A stretch of 64,000 nucleotides of DNA, taken from NCBI RefSeq assembly GCF_009811315.1, contig NZ_BLID01000001.1, positions 967,704-1,031,703 on the forward strand. Direction: 5' to 3'. Below the pieces are notes generated by a model, which saw only the letters and a program-made list of their open reading frames with translations, was not told where the DNA came from and made no database searches. Positions 46,497-56,644 of the stretch are shown here, one piece after another. The position numbers and the translations under genes were made by a program. Numbering within the stretch: the first letter of the stretch is position 1; every line of letters starts with the position of its first letter. Origin of the DNA: Vibrio atypicus (lineage in GTDB: Bacteria > Pseudomonadota > Gammaproteobacteria > Enterobacterales > Vibrionaceae).

Positions 46497-46710
46497 CCTT
46501 GGAACCTCTATTCTCACGGTGTTAATACTTTTAGGCTCTGCCTATTTGAATAAGTATAAGTACAAAAAATGAATACCTGATTATTTTAGTCGGTTTTTAT
46601 TCGGCGTGATTGTTAGTCAGTCGAAAATACTGGTCTATCTTTAAACTTAAGAATGAGATTAGTTTCATTGTAATGAATGAGCTTTACCCTATGAAATTGA
46701 GGAGAAAGGC

Positions 46711-47628
46711 ATGCCACATGGGTCTTCTGTTGGCGCATACACCAGCGCAGAGAATTTACTCAAACTCCATGATCTAACTGAAGCGGATCTCGCATTAATC
46801 CGTAAATTCGGTGACATGATGGTGCCTAAGTTAGATGAGTATGTCCGTCATTTTTATGAATGGCTTGAGAATCAGCCCGAGTATCAGCAGTTTTTCTCTG
46901 AGCAACCGAAACTTAAACGCGTTCAGAATGCACAAGTGCAGTATTGGCAAACGTTTTTTGGTGCTCAAGTGGATGAAAGTTATATCAAACAGCGTCGTGA
47001 TGTCGGTGAAATTCATGCGAGAGTCGGGTTGGGGTTGCCGACTTACTTTGCCGGGATGAATATCTCGATGGTGATTTTCACCAAACGTATGTATGACGGC
47101 AGCCTGTATAGTGACGAATACAGCTCACTAGTGACGGCATTTACTAAGCTCCTTCACCTTGATACTACCATCGTCGTCGACACCTATTCGCGTCTGATTA
47201 ATAAACGCATTGCCGAGCAAAGCGAAGCGCTTTTAGCTATGTCTACGCCGGTTACTATGGTGTGGCAAGACATCCTTATGCTGCCAATTGTCGGCATCAT
47301 TGATTCAAAACGTGCGCAAGACATTATGACCGCGGTGCTAAATAAAATATCAGAGCATCGCGCCAAGATTTTTATCATGGATATTTCAGGTGTTGCCGTG
47401 GTGGATACCGCTGTGGCCAACCATTTTATCAAAATAACGAAAGCGACCAAGTTGATGGGGTGTGATTGCCTAGTCTCTGGTGTATCTCCTCTTATTGCGC
47501 AGACTATGGTTCAACTAGGAATTAATGTGGGAGAAGTGAAAACCAATGCTACCTTGCGCGATGCGTTAGAAACGGCGTTTCAAATCATGGGGCTGAATGT
47601 GCAAGCGATAAAACAGCTGTCAAATTAA
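46711..47628 (+). CDS. rsbR: RsbR, globin-coupled stressosome sensor with STAS domain
   Basis: A 305-residue protein. The N-terminal half is a protoglobin-type sensor globin (about residues 10-165) with the proximal-histidine region in RRDVGEIHARVGLGLPTYFAGM. The C-terminal half is a STAS domain (about 185-295), with phosphorylatable serine/threonine positions near FIMDISGVAVVDTAVANHF. In vibrios such RsbR proteins bind heme and build the stressosome shell with RsbS. GAGGAGAAAGG precedes the ATG. First gene of the cluster. Confidence 0.92.
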   Translation: MPHGSSVGAYTSAENLLKLHDLTEADLALIRKFGDMMVPKLDEYVRHFYEWLENQPEYQQFFSEQPKLKRVQNAQVQYWQTFFGAQVDESYIKQRRDVGEIHARVGLGLPTYFAGMNISMVIFTKRMYDGSLYSDEYSSLVTAFTKLLHLDTTIVVDTYSRLINKRIAEQSEALLAMSTPVTMVWQDILMLPIVGIIDSKRAQDIMTAVLNKISEHRAKIFIMDISGVAVVDTAVANHFIKITKATKLMGCDCLVSGVSPLIAQTMVQLGINVGEVKTNATLRDALETAFQIMGLNVQAIKQLSN

Positions 47629-47640
47629 CAGAGCGTAGAT

Positions 47641-47991
47641 ATGAGCCAATCCATTTCGATAAGTCAGATACAAGATGTGTTAATCGCAACCATTCAGGTT
47701 GATTTAAGTACGTCGGTAATTACTGAGTTTCGTGCTCATTTATTTGAAAAAGCTCGTGCTCATACGATACAGGGCGTGCTTATCGATTTATCGGAAGTAA
47801 AGACACTCGATCGCATGAACATGGATGCTTTAGTGGATGTGGTGGCGACGGTGGAAGTGATGGGAAGGCGCTGCGTTTTTGTAGGGATGAGACCTGGAAT
47901 CGCGATGGCGTTGGTTAACATCAATTATGACACTGACCAGTTAACCTGCGTCAGCAATATTGATGATGGACTCGCCATGGTAGGAGGTTAG
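47641..47991 (+). CDS. rsbS: RsbS, stressosome STAS scaffold
   Basis: A 116-residue single STAS domain, the standard RsbS length. The phosphorylation region reads LIDLSEVKTLDRMNMDALVDV. RsbS and RsbR form the stressosome core and hold RsbT until RsbT phosphorylates them. It lies 12 bases after rsbR. Confidence 0.92.
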   Translation: MSQSISISQIQDVLIATIQVDLSTSVITEFRAHLFEKARAHTIQGVLIDLSEVKTLDRMNMDALVDVVATVEVMGRRCVFVGMRPGIAMALVNINYDTDQLTCVSNIDDGLAMVGG

Positions 47992-47996
47992 CGCTT

Positions 47997-48416
47997 GTGG
48001 CAATGGATCAGGTGGAGTGCATCATCGAAAGTTACTTTATTTCAACAGAATCTGATGTGATGAGTGCGGTGCTCGCCGTCTATACGTTGCTACAAAAACA
48101 GAGCTTTTCTGCGTCGCAAGTGAGTGAGGTATCAACCTCAGTCTCGGAGCTAGGCATGAACATCATTAAGTACGCAGGAGATGGCGTTGTTAAGGTGAGC
48201 TGGGTTGAACAAGGTGAACTGATTGGCGTCAAGATTATCGCACATGACAACGGTTCAGGTATTGATGATCTTGAAGCTGCTTTGACAGACAGCTTTTCAA
48301 CCGGTGGTTCGCTTGGTATGGGGCTACCTGGTGTTAAAAGAATGATGGATGAGTTCGAAATTCAGTCGAACCCAGGCGAGGGAACGACAGTGACGGCGAT
48401 AAAATGGAAGGAGTGA
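47997..48416 (+). CDS. rsbT: RsbT, stressosome serine/threonine kinase
   Basis: A 139-residue GHKL-type kinase with N-box VSELGMNIIKYAG, G1 box AHDNGSGIDD and G2 region TGGSLGMGLPGVKRMMDEF. It phosphorylates RsbR and RsbS and, once released, switches on a downstream partner. GTG at 47997 with AGGAGG eight bases upstream is preferred over the ATG two codons later. No RsbU homologue is present; the hybrid kinase downstream is the likely target. Confidence 0.92.
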   Translation: MAMDQVECIIESYFISTESDVMSAVLAVYTLLQKQSFSASQVSEVSTSVSELGMNIIKYAGDGVVKVSWVEQGELIGVKIIAHDNGSGIDDLEAALTDSFSTGGSLGMGLPGVKRMMDEFEIQSNPGEGTTVTAIKWKE

Positions 48417-48417
48417 A

Positions 48418-49002
48418 ATGAACTTTCAATATAGTGTTTATTGCGTCCCATACCAAGGTGAACCTCAAGCCGGGGACGGTCATTTTGTGCGTCGTTTAGA
48501 TAATGGATTGTTGGTGGTTATCATTGATGTTCTTGGCCATGGGAATAAAGCGGCGGAACTCGCAAGGCGTATGGAAGCAAAGCTAGAAAATATCGCAACT
48601 AGTGATATTGAGTGGCTTGTTAAGACCATGCACGATGAATTGATAGGGTCTCTTGGGGCGGCTATGACAGCGGTTTACTTTGACAGTAAAACGCAGCAAG
48701 CGACGGGCATTGGCATTGGGAATACCCTCGTTCGCCAGTTGGGAAATCAATATCGCTCTTTCTCTGCTCAAGCCGGGATTGTTGGAGAGCTATTGCCGAC
48801 ACTCAGACCATTTAGTTTTGAGTTTCAAGCAGACGAAACCTATCTGTTCACGACTGATGGCGTGAAAGAGAACATTGATCCAGATGAAATGATGTTTGCT
48901 AACAGTAAAGCGCTCGACTATCTCTCTTCATACTTCGTGAACAATTACAGCAAACCTTATGACGATTCGACAGCCATCGTAGTTAGGTTCTGTTATGAAT
49001 AA
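48418..49002 (+). CDS. rsbX: RsbX, PP2C-type stressosome phosphatase
   Basis: A 194-residue PP2C/SpoIIE-type phosphatase with metal-binding aspartates in [24 protein letters not shown] and [13 protein letters not shown]. It resets the stressosome by dephosphorylating RsbR and RsbS. AAGGAG lies between the rsbT stop and the ATG. Its end overlaps the kinase start by eight bases, so the two are translationally coupled. Confidence 0.92.
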   Translation: MNFQYSVYCVPYQGEPQAGDGHFVRRLDNGLLVVIIDVLGHGNKAAELARRMEAKLENIATSDIEWLVKTMHDELIGSLGAAMTAVYFDSKTQQATGIGIGNTLVRQLGNQYRSFSAQAGIVGELLPTLRPFSFEFQADETYLFTTDGVKENIDPDEMMFANSKALDYLSSYFVNNYSKPYDDSTAIVVRFCYE

Positions 49003-52000
49003 TACTTATTCTTTTCATATCATTAATAGCGACATTGCTCGGGTTTCTCTACGGCGGAAAATGGTCTCTGTCCTCACTCTTCTGGGCTACGATGCGCAAG
49101 CAAGAGATCAGTTGATCGTTTTGTGCAGTGACATCATTTATCGCTTATTTGCCGAGGAAGACTCCTTCGAATCAAAAGTACTGATTGATGATGATGGGAT
49201 CGTGGTGAGTTGGTCTCACACTGATAATACAAAGACCTTAGAAGCGGTTTCGATTCCGTTGTTAGAACTTTCCCATTCTCCACATGAGTTGAGTTGGCGG
49301 ATTCGGTCAATGAAGCCACTGACTCACGAGGATATTGATTCGTTAATTACTATCTTGACGGAAAAATCGCGGGATGAATTAATGGATGCACTAACAATCA
49401 AAAATCAAGAATTGGCCAATCATCAAGCCGGGTTAGAACAAGAAATCGAGCGCCGTACTCGGGATTTACAGGCGAGTGAAGCATTATCGAGAACCATTAT
49501 TGAGGGTGCACCTTCCAGTGTTGCTATCATCGATGAAGATCAGCGTATCATTTTATGGAATAAAACGGCTGAGGAAACCTATGGTTATCAGTTTGAAGAG
49601 GTTGAGGGGCGCAATGTTTGTGAATTACTAAAGATTCAGATTCCGCCAGAGTTAGAGGATGTGCTAAGCGGTAAACTCAGAATTGAAGACCAATCACGGG
49701 TTAATGGCGGCTTTTTTGAAGTCGATACATACACTGTTCGCGGGCAAATGATCCCAATCGATCTCGGAATCACCATCTTTTTATTTGACCAACAATGCCG
49801 AGCTGCGCTTTTCTTGCGAGATGTGACCTCAAGGAAGCTAGTAGAAGATGAGTTGAATGAGGCGAGAGCTAAAGCTGAAGAAGCCGTTGAAGTAAAATCA
49901 ATGTTTCTTGCCAATATGAGTCATGAAATTCGCACACCAATGAACGCTATCATTGGTATGTCTCACTTAGCGTTGAAAACAGACCTGACCCCAAAGCAAT
50001 ATGACTACATTTCTAAAGTACACAATTCTGCGTCGCTACTACTCGGTATCATCAATGACATTTTAGACTTCAGCAAAATTGAAGCAGGCAAATTGTCGAT
50101 TGAGAACATTGAATTTTTGTTGGATGACGTTTTGCATAATGTCTCTATGGTAACGGGGCAGAAAGCGTTCGAGAAAGGATTGGAACTTCTTTTTGAGATC
50201 TCACGTGATGTTCCCAAAACCTTGTTTGGTGATCCTCTCAGGCTCGGCCAGATCATCATTAACTTGGTAAATAACGCCGTGAAGTTTACCGAGCAAGGTG
50301 AAATTTCAGTTTGCGTTACGATGAAGCCACTAAGCGATGACCAAATCGAACTCTGTTTTGCGGTCAAAGATACCGGGATTGGCATGAGTGATGAGCAAAT
50401 GGACAAGCTTTTTAATGCCTTTACGCAAGCAGATGGTACAACGACACGCCGATATGGTGGTACTGGGCTTGGCCTATCGATTTGTCGACGACTGGTTGAA
50501 TTAATGGGCGGCGAAATTGAAGTCAGCAGTGCTCTAGGCGAGGGGAGCTGTTTTCGATTCAGTCTTCAGACCGGGTTTGTGGAATCATCGATTAGTCAAC
50601 CCACAATACTACCTCAGTCATTGAATGACATAAAAGCTCTGGTCGTGGATGACAATGAACATGCTTTGTTGGTGATGGAAGACCAGTTAGACATTTTACC
50701 TAATAAAGCAAAATTTGTGACGAGTGGCCAAGCCGCGATTGAAGAGTTGGAAAAGGCGTGTGAGCATGGAGCGCCTTATAATCTTGTGTTTATGGATTGG
50801 AAGATGCCAGTCATGAGTGGTATTGAGGCAACCACGCTTATTCGCCGAAAACTTCCAGCAGATTGTCAGCCTAAAATGGTCATTGTTACCGCATACGACA
50901 AAGATGACATTTCGCCTGATCTTAAAGGGCTAGATATTGCAGGTTTTCTCGCTAAACCTATTGGTCAATCCTATTTATTTGATCTGATTGTAGAGTTGTT
51001 TGCTGATAGCGATGCCGCAGCACCTAAGCCATTAGCAGCGGATAGTCAGACTAAACATAATTTGCGTGGGCTGAAAGTATTGCTCACCGAAGACAATGAA
51101 ATAAACCAACAGATCGCCGTTGAGTTAATGGAAGATAAGGGGTTGATTGTCACGGTTGCCAATAATGGCCGAGAGGCTTTAGATTTATTAGAGAAGATGT
51201 ATGACCCTGAACTTGGCGGTGTCGATATCATTTTTATGGATTTACAAATGCCGGTTATGGACGGCTATGAAGCGAGTAAGCATATCCGTGCCGATCATCG
51301 TTTTGACTCTATACCTCTAGTTGCCATGACGGCGCATGCCATGATTGAGGAACGCGAGCACTGCCTTGGCATTGGGATGAACGACCATGTTTCTAAGCCT
51401 ATCGACCCTGAAGTGCTTTTTAGTACTATTCAACGGTGTTGTTCTGACTATGTACCACCTGAACTTCCTTCTCCTGATTCTTCTGTTCAAACGACGGAAC
51501 GCAGACCTCAGACTAAGGTGATCCATGATTTGGATGATATTGAATCGCTAGACCTGAAAAATGGCCTACTGAGAGTGGCAGGTAATGAAGCACTCTACCG
51601 GCGCTTACTTTCACAACTGGTCGATAAGGAGCATGACTTCGTTGCTCGTTTGGATGTCGCTCTTGATAAACAAGATACCGATTACGCAACCTTGATTACC
51701 CATACTTTGAAAGGCTCAGCAGGGAATTTAGGTGTCATTCGCTTATTTGATATCGCAGCACGGTTAGAGCAGTTATTTGAAGTGAATGGCAATCAAAATG
51801 AAATTTGTTCGACTAAACAAGAACTCGCCGACTTTATTGACCCTTTTTTTCGTCAAGTGTGTGAAGGCTTAGGCCGGCCGCACCCAGCTGAGATTAAAAA
51901 TAACCTAGACGATGAAAGTGTAAAATTAATTCTTCAGCTTGATATGCTGCTGAGCGAATTTGATGCCAGCGCAATTGAGTTTCTTGACGAACACTCTATA

Positions 52001-52153
52001 CACCTCAATACTTTATTAGAGTCAGAGGCTTTTGAAACTTGTTGTCGTCACATTAACGATTGTGATTTTCTTTCGGCCAGTATGGCGTTGCGTAAGGCAG
52101 CCAGTATCTATCCACTTGATATGGATAGGGTGCTTGGAGGTGGGAATGAATGA
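48995..52153 (+). CDS. hybrid sensor histidine kinase with two receiver domains and Hpt
   Basis: A 1052-residue soluble protein. Residues 1-140 look like a degenerate GHKL/RsbW-type domain. After a coiled coil comes a PAS domain (about 165-285), HisKA with [16 protein letters not shown] (about 308), HATPase_c, two receiver domains (VVDDNEHA about 550, and [10 protein letters not shown] about 700) and a C-terminal Hpt with [11 protein letters not shown] (about 905). It runs an internal His-Asp-His phosphorelay. Its coupling to rsbX suggests RsbT or the stressosome controls it through the N-terminal domain, which is inference. The response regulator immediately downstream is the likely output. 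Confidence 0.92.
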   Translation: MNNTYSFHIINSDIARVSLRRKMVSVLTLLGYDAQARDQLIVLCSDIIYRLFAEEDSFESKVLIDDDGIVVSWSHTDNTKTLEAVSIPLLELSHSPHELSWRIRSMKPLTHEDIDSLITILTEKSRDELMDALTIKNQELANHQAGLEQEIERRTRDLQASEALSRTIIEGAPSSVAIIDEDQRIILWNKTAEETYGYQFEEVEGRNVCELLKIQIPPELEDVLSGKLRIEDQSRVNGGFFEVDTYTVRGQMIPIDLGITIFLFDQQCRAALFLRDVTSRKLVEDELNEARAKAEEAVEVKSMFLANMSHEIRTPMNAIIGMSHLALKTDLTPKQYDYISKVHNSASLLLGIINDILDFSKIEAGKLSIENIEFLLDDVLHNVSMVTGQKAFEKGLELLFEISRDVPKTLFGDPLRLGQIIINLVNNAVKFTEQGEISVCVTMKPLSDDQIELCFAVKDTGIGMSDEQMDKLFNAFTQADGTTTRRYGGTGLGLSICRRLVELMGGEIEVSSALGEGSCFRFSLQTGFVESSISQPTILPQSLNDIKALVVDDNEHALLVMEDQLDILPNKAKFVTSGQAAIEELEKACEHGAPYNLVFMDWKMPVMSGIEATTLIRRKLPADCQPKMVIVTAYDKDDISPDLKGLDIAGFLAKPIGQSYLFDLIVELFADSDAAAPKPLAADSQTKHNLRGLKVLLTEDNEINQQIAVELMEDKGLIVTVANNGREALDLLEKMYDPELGGVDIIFMDLQMPVMDGYEASKHIRADHRFDSIPLVAMTAHAMIEEREHCLGIGMNDHVSKPIDPEVLFSTIQRCCSDYVPPELPSPDSSVQTTERRPQTKVIHDLDDIESLDLKNGLLRVAGNEALYRRLLSQLVDKEHDFVARLDVALDKQDTDYATLITHTLKGSAGNLGVIRLFDIAARLEQLFEVNGNQNEICSTKQELADFIDPFFRQVCEGLGRPHPAEIKNNLDDESVKLILQLDMLLSEFDASAIEFLDEHSIHLNTLLESEAFETCCRHINDCDFLSASMALRKAASIYPLDMDRVLGGGNE

Positions 52154-53264
52154 ATCGATGACAACGGTCCTTGTTGTTGATGACAATGCTGATAATCGGG
52201 TGCTATTGAGTGGCTTACTCAAACCGCATCACAAAGTTATAGTCGCGACCAATGGTAAGCAGGCGTTGGAGCTTGCCAAAATGCGTCAGCCAGACATTGT
52301 TTTACTCGATATCATGATGCCTGAGATGGATGGCTATGAAGTGTGCCAACATTTAAAACTAGACACCAAAACAGCGGCTATTCCGGTTATTTTTCTGACA
52401 GCTAAAACACAAATAGAAGATGAACAACGGGGCTTTGAGGTTGGTGCGGTTGATTACATTCTCAAACCGATAAGTCCTCCGATCCTGCTCTCTCGGATCA
52501 ATACCCATTTACGCTTGTGTCAGGCAATGCATGATTTAGCTCGTCAAAATGAAATACTGGAAGTGCGGGTTAAAGAGCGCACTCATGAACTTGACTCACT
52601 TCAAGATGCGACGATTGGTGCCATGGCGTCATTGGCGGAAACGCGAGACAACGAAACAGGCAACCATATTCGTCGAACGCAGAATTACATTAAGGTATTG
52701 GCGCAAGCACTGAGAAATCACGGCCATTACATTGAACAGCTCTCTCCGACTGCGATTGAGAATTTATTTAAGTCCGCGCCGATGCACGACATAGGTAAAG
52801 TTGGCATACCGGATAATATTTTACTCAAGCCTGGGAAGTTGACTGATGAAGAATTTCGCGTCATGCAAAATCACACAACCTTAGGCAAGGAAGTGCTCTT
52901 AACCGTTGAATCGTCGATTGATTTCGAATGCGACTTTTTAACAACCGCGATTGAAATTGCTTACAGTCACCAAGAAAAATGGGATGGCAGTGGATACCCA
53001 GAAGGTCTTTCTGGTTTAGACATTCCCTTGAGTGCTCGAATGATGGCGATTGCAGATGTCTATGATGCGTTAATATCAGAACGCGTATATAAACCAGCGT
53101 TTTCTCACGAGAGAGCCGTTTCTATTATTGCTGAAGGAAGTGGTACCCACTTTGAACCACTGCTGGTGGAGGTCTTCCTAGCAATCGAACATGAATTCCG
53201 TGAAATCGCAGTAACGTACAGTGATGAGGGGTTTGATGAGAACTCTTTTAACCAGACAGGATGA
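52146..53264 (+). CDS. HD-GYP response regulator (c-di-GMP phosphodiesterase)
   Basis: A 372-residue protein: a receiver domain ([14 protein letters not shown], with phosphoacceptor in [12 protein letters not shown]) and an HD-GYP domain with HDIGK, and [14 protein letters not shown] containing the GYP triplet. All catalytic residues are present. It hydrolyses c-di-GMP when activated by the upstream kinase. The ATG at 52146 has GGAGG five bases upstream and overlaps the kinase end by eight bases; the longer frame upstream is inside the kinase gene. Confidence 0.92.
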   Translation: MNESMTTVLVVDDNADNRVLLSGLLKPHHKVIVATNGKQALELAKMRQPDIVLLDIMMPEMDGYEVCQHLKLDTKTAAIPVIFLTAKTQIEDEQRGFEVGAVDYILKPISPPILLSRINTHLRLCQAMHDLARQNEILEVRVKERTHELDSLQDATIGAMASLAETRDNETGNHIRRTQNYIKVLAQALRNHGHYIEQLSPTAIENLFKSAPMHDIGKVGIPDNILLKPGKLTDEEFRVMQNHTTLGKEVLLTVESSIDFECDFLTTAIEIAYSHQEKWDGSGYPEGLSGLDIPLSARMMAIADVYDALISERVYKPAFSHERAVSIIAEGSGTHFEPLLVEVFLAIEHEFREIAVTYSDEGFDENSFNQTG

Positions 53265-53402
53265 TGTTCATAAAGGTGATAGTTTAGTTGCAGTACGTTT
53301 TTCATTCTTAGTGATGAGAAATAATCCAGTTTCCCGTACCTGGTGCGTTAAGTATCTGGTAAACTTTAATTATTGATTGGACGAATAGCAGTAGGTGTAT
53401 GA

Positions 53403-54407
53403 ATGTCTTTTCCAGTTTTAATATGTGATGACTCTGCCTTAGCGAGAAAGCAGATGGCTCGCTCATTGCCTGCTTCGTTAAATGCAGACATTACGTTTGC
53501 CGTACATGGCCTAGATGCATTAGAGCAGTTAGAAAATAACTCGTTCAAGTTGATGTTCTTGGATTTAACCATGCCAGAGCTGGATGGTTTCGGAACATTA
53601 GAAGAGATTGGTAAACGCAACATTGATATCCAAGTTGTTGTGGTATCAGGTGATATTCAGCCAAAAGCCAAAGAGCGTGTGATGGCGCTGGGTGCCAAAG
53701 CATTCATTCAAAAACCGATCGATAAAACGATTTTAAATGATGTGCTGCGCTCTTTGATTGAGCCACCAACCCAGCCTCAAATTGTTACGCCTGTCTCGGT
53801 TGATTTACCTATTTTAAAACGCCGCGATATCTATATGGAAGTCGCTAACGTTTCCATTGGTCAAGCGGCCGATGCGCTTGCGCGTCACTTTGATGTGTTT
53901 GTTCATTTACCTCTACCGAACGTCAACATTTTTGAAGTCAGTGAACTTCATATGGCACTACGAGACCTGGCTGAAAATGACCAAGTTTCCGGCGTGTGCC
54001 AAGGGTTTAGTGGCGAAGGTATTGCTGGCGAAGCGCTAGTGTTGCTGAGCGACTCCAGTGTTTCTGACCTGAAAAAGTTGATGAAAGTCCCTGCTGATAG
54101 TGAAGAGCTCGAAGAGTTGGAGCTATTAATGGACGTCTCCAATATCTTGGTTGGCGCTTTCCTCAATGGATTAGGCAAGCAGGCTGAAGTTCGATTCTTC
54201 CAAAGCTCGCCAGTTTTGCTTGGGCAGCACATATCAATCGATTCGGTTATTCAATCGACGTCAGGCTCGTTTAAGAAAACCATGACTTTTGAGGTCAGCT
54301 ATAACATTGATCAAACCTCGATTCGTTGTGATTTGCTGTTTATGTTTGTTGATGAATCATTACCACTACTGGATAACAAGCTTGCTTACCTCATGGAGGA
54401 CTTTTAA
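53403..54407 (+). CDS. CheY-like receiver fused to CheC-like phosphatase domain
   Basis: A 334-residue protein. A receiver domain (residues 1-125, phosphoacceptor in LMFLDLTMPELDG) is followed by a CheC/CheX-fold domain (about 145-330) with two ExxN-type phosphatase sites: MEVANVSIGQAADAL (about residue 150) and LLMDVSNILVGAFLNGL (about residue 240). CheC proteins dephosphorylate CheY. Here the fusion could act on its own receiver or on the HD-GYP regulator's phosphate. It starts 138 bases after the HD-GYP gene. Confidence 0.87.
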   Translation: MSFPVLICDDSALARKQMARSLPASLNADITFAVHGLDALEQLENNSFKLMFLDLTMPELDGFGTLEEIGKRNIDIQVVVVSGDIQPKAKERVMALGAKAFIQKPIDKTILNDVLRSLIEPPTQPQIVTPVSVDLPILKRRDIYMEVANVSIGQAADALARHFDVFVHLPLPNVNIFEVSELHMALRDLAENDQVSGVCQGFSGEGIAGEALVLLSDSSVSDLKKLMKVPADSEELEELELLMDVSNILVGAFLNGLGKQAEVRFFQSSPVLLGQHISIDSVIQSTSGSFKKTMTFEVSYNIDQTSIRCDLLFMFVDESLPLLDNKLAYLMEDF

Positions 54408-54844
54408 TGCTAAATCTTCCTGCAGAATTTGAGCAATTCCACTGGATGGTGGATATGGTACAAAACGTGGACTTGGGTTTGGTGGTTCTTGACCGCGACT
54501 ACAATGTTCAGGTTTGGAATGGCTTTATGACGCACCACAGTGGTGTTCAAGCACATGATGCGATTGGCAAGTCGATCTTTGAGTTGTTTCCTGAGATCCC
54601 TCAAGATTGGTTTAAGCTAAAAACTAAGCCCGTTTATGATTTGGGGTGTCGCAGTTTCATCACATGGCAACAGCGCCCTTATTTGTTTAAGTGCCGTAAC
54701 GTTCGCCCTGTGACTCAACAAGCGGATTTCATGTACCAAAACATCACGCTTAACCCGATGAGAACGCCAACCGGTGAGATTCGGTCGCTGTTTCTATCGA
54801 TTCAAGATGCGACAGCTGAGGCTCTGGTCTCGAAAAACACCTGA
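54407..54844 (+). CDS. PAS-domain protein, single domain
   Basis: A 145-residue protein consisting of one PAS fold (VDLGLVVLDRDYNVQVWNGFM, then GKSIFELFPEI and a C-terminal LFLSIQDATAE strand). It has no output domain, so it may pass a signal to a partner. Its ATG overlaps the stop of the CheY-CheC gene (TAATG), so the two are made together. It closes the signalling cluster before a strong terminator. Confidence 0.87.
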   Translation: MLNLPAEFEQFHWMVDMVQNVDLGLVVLDRDYNVQVWNGFMTHHSGVQAHDAIGKSIFELFPEIPQDWFKLKTKPVYDLGCRSFITWQQRPYLFKCRNVRPVTQQADFMYQNITLNPMRTPTGEIRSLFLSIQDATAEALVSKNT

Positions 54845-54850
54845 TTTGTT

Positions 54851-54880
54851 AAAACGCCAAGGTTTTCCTTGGCGTTTTTG
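54851..54880 (+). terminator. Terminator closing the stressosome/phosphorelay cluster
   Basis: AAAACGCCAAGG and CCTTGGCGTTTT form a twelve-base-pair stem with loop TTTT, followed by T and TG. It marks the end of the cluster. Confidence 0.94.
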
Positions 54881-54923
54881 TTTTATCCTTTCTGTATCTA
54901 TTTCCTAATTCTGAGTGACTACG

Positions 54924-56420
54924 ATGTTGTCCCAATCTCTTTACACAGCTCAACAGGTGAAGTTGGGTGAAGTCGAAGCTGCCAAACAGGCTGGAGTATC
55001 TTTATATCAGCTTATGCTCAGAGCAGGAGAGGCCACGTATCAATGGCTTCGCGATTCTTACCCTAACGTAGACTCAGTTACCATCGTGTGTGGTTCTGGC
55101 AATAACGGTGGTGATGGTTTCGTGGTGGCAAAATTAGCGAAGCAAGCAGGGCTATCGGTTCGGTTACTTTTATCCTGTGATGTGTCTAAGCTAGTGGGAG
55201 ATGCTAAGCAGGCCCAACAAGAATGGTCAGAGAGTGGCGGAGAGGTAGAGTCCATTACGCTCATAGATGAAGCGTTGCATTGCGCTGATGTCGTTGTCGA
55301 TGCTCTTTTAGGAACGGGTTTGGTCGGCAATGTGCGAGGTGGCATGTCGAACTTGATCAATGCCATCAATCAATCAGGAAAACCAGTCATATCCATTGAT
55401 ATTCCTTCCGGATTGTGTGCCAATACCGGCGCGATCCTCGGGGATTCCATTATCGCGAACACCACAGTGACTTTTATAGGCATTAAGCAGGGACTGGTGA
55501 CAGGGAAGGCAAGGGAGGTTGTAGGAAAACTGCATTTTTCCGATTTAGGCGTTGGTAAGGAATTTGAAACCCTCTACCCATCTAATGTGACCGCTTTGAC
55601 GCTAGATGATGTTTCACATAAATTACCTTCTCGTTCCGCAACGGCTCATAAAGGTACTAATGGTCGTTTGCTGTGTGTCGGTGGCTTTGAAGGTTATGCC
55701 GGAGCGATTCGACTTTGCTCTGAAGCGGCGGTACGTTCGGGGGCAGGTTTGGTTTCTACTTGGTGTCATCCCAATTCTGTATTGCCCTTGCAGGTAGCAT
55801 GCCCAGAGGTGATGACCAAGAGCTGGTTAGGGGATTGCTCTGAACTCGATTCGAAGTTACAAACTCAAGATGTTGTCGCCTTGGGCCCCGGCCTTGGGTT
55901 GGACATGTGGGCTAAAAATGCGTTTGATGCAGTGCAACGTTCTTGTCTACCAAAAGTACTGGATGCCGATGGACTAACCTTGTTAGCTCAATATCCAAAT
56001 CATGACTCACTACGAGTGATCACTCCTCACCCGGGAGAGGCCGCTCGCTTACTTAATTGCTCTGTAAAGGAAGTAGAAGCGGATCGTTATCAAGCTGCTC
56101 GAGAACTGCAGCATCGTTACGGAGGTGTCGCGGTGCTTAAAGGTGCTGGTACATTAATTTATGATGGTGAACACATATCTGTTTGCTTAGCGGGTAATCC
56201 AGGCATGGCTTCGGGAGGCATGGGTGACGTTCTAACGGGTATTATCGCCGCGTTACTTGCGCAAAGAATACCGCTCTCAGATGCTGCTAAATTAGGGGTA
56301 TTGCTCCATAGCCGCGCTGCTGATGAATTGAGTGATAAAAACGGGCAGATAGGTTTGTTAGCGCATGATTTAATTCCTGAAGTACGCCGTTTACTCAATC
56401 AAAAACTTGTTTCTATCTGA
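54924..56420 (+). CDS. nnr: bifunctional NAD(P)H-hydrate epimerase/dehydratase
   Basis: A 498-residue protein with an N-terminal epimerase domain (GSGNNGGDGFVVAKLA, about residue 55) and a C-terminal ADP-dependent dehydratase domain (HKGTNGRLLCVGGF, HPGEAARLL, LKGAGTLIYDG and GNPGMASGGMGDVLTG). It repairs hydrated NADH and NADPH. In many gammaproteobacteria this gene sits before tsaE; here it does not, and is a single-gene unit ahead of thrS, so a second copy elsewhere is possible. A GTG at 54915 is an alternative start. Confidence 0.92.
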   Translation: MLSQSLYTAQQVKLGEVEAAKQAGVSLYQLMLRAGEATYQWLRDSYPNVDSVTIVCGSGNNGGDGFVVAKLAKQAGLSVRLLLSCDVSKLVGDAKQAQQEWSESGGEVESITLIDEALHCADVVVDALLGTGLVGNVRGGMSNLINAINQSGKPVISIDIPSGLCANTGAILGDSIIANTTVTFIGIKQGLVTGKAREVVGKLHFSDLGVGKEFETLYPSNVTALTLDDVSHKLPSRSATAHKGTNGRLLCVGGFEGYAGAIRLCSEAAVRSGAGLVSTWCHPNSVLPLQVACPEVMTKSWLGDCSELDSKLQTQDVVALGPGLGLDMWAKNAFDAVQRSCLPKVLDADGLTLLAQYPNHDSLRVITPHPGEAARLLNCSVKEVEADRYQAARELQHRYGGVAVLKGAGTLIYDGEHISVCLAGNPGMASGGMGDVLTGIIAALLAQRIPLSDAAKLGVLLHSRAADELSDKNGQIGLLAHDLIPEVRRLLNQKLVSI

Positions 56421-56471
56421 GGTTAGTAAGCATCAGTTTGGTATTTATTTGGCGCTTTTTTGTGACATTGA

Positions 56472-56499
56472 TTGTTATTTTGCCTGATTCCGTTACAAT
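56472..56499 (+). promoter_or_regulatory. Candidate sigma-70 promoter of thrS
   Basis: TTGTTA and TACAAT with a 16-base spacer lie about 145 to 175 bases upstream of the thrS start. That leaves a leader of about 140 nt, enough for the operator hairpins. Confidence 0.45.
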
Positions 56500-56557
56500 G
56501 CTCGCTCGCTCCTGAGTTGTGCATCCGTATTTGCATATAAAAGGACACGTATTCTGG

Positions 56558-56625
56558 TCTTTAACCTTTTGAATTATAGGTTGAAGATAAGTTTTGAATT
56601 GCATGTGTTGCTTGGTGTGCAACAC
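56558..56625 (+). promoter_or_regulatory. thrS translational operator with tRNA-Thr anticodon mimic
   Basis: Two hairpins precede the thrS start. The upper one pairs TCTTTAACCT (56558-56567) with AGGTTGAAGA (56578-56587), ten pairs with one G:U. The lower pairs GTGTTGC (56605-56611) with GCAACAC (56619-56625) around a seven-base loop TTGGTGT. In that loop GGT occupies the anticodon position, after a U in the position-33 place, as in tRNA-Thr. The start codon follows 20 bases later. This matches the E. coli thrS operator, in which threonyl-tRNA synthetase binds its own mRNA and blocks the ribosome. Confidence 0.85.
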
Positions 56626-56644
56626 CACTGTAAAGGATATATTA

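Noticed and set aside
46497..46710. FliA-type promoter upstream of the aer-like gene on the minus strand
   Set aside because: A TTATTCGGC stretch is present but the second element and spacing do not fit the consensus.
52032..52145. N-terminal extension of the HD-GYP regulator
   Set aside because: It lies wholly inside the kinase gene; the strong ribosome site and receiver-domain start are at 52146.
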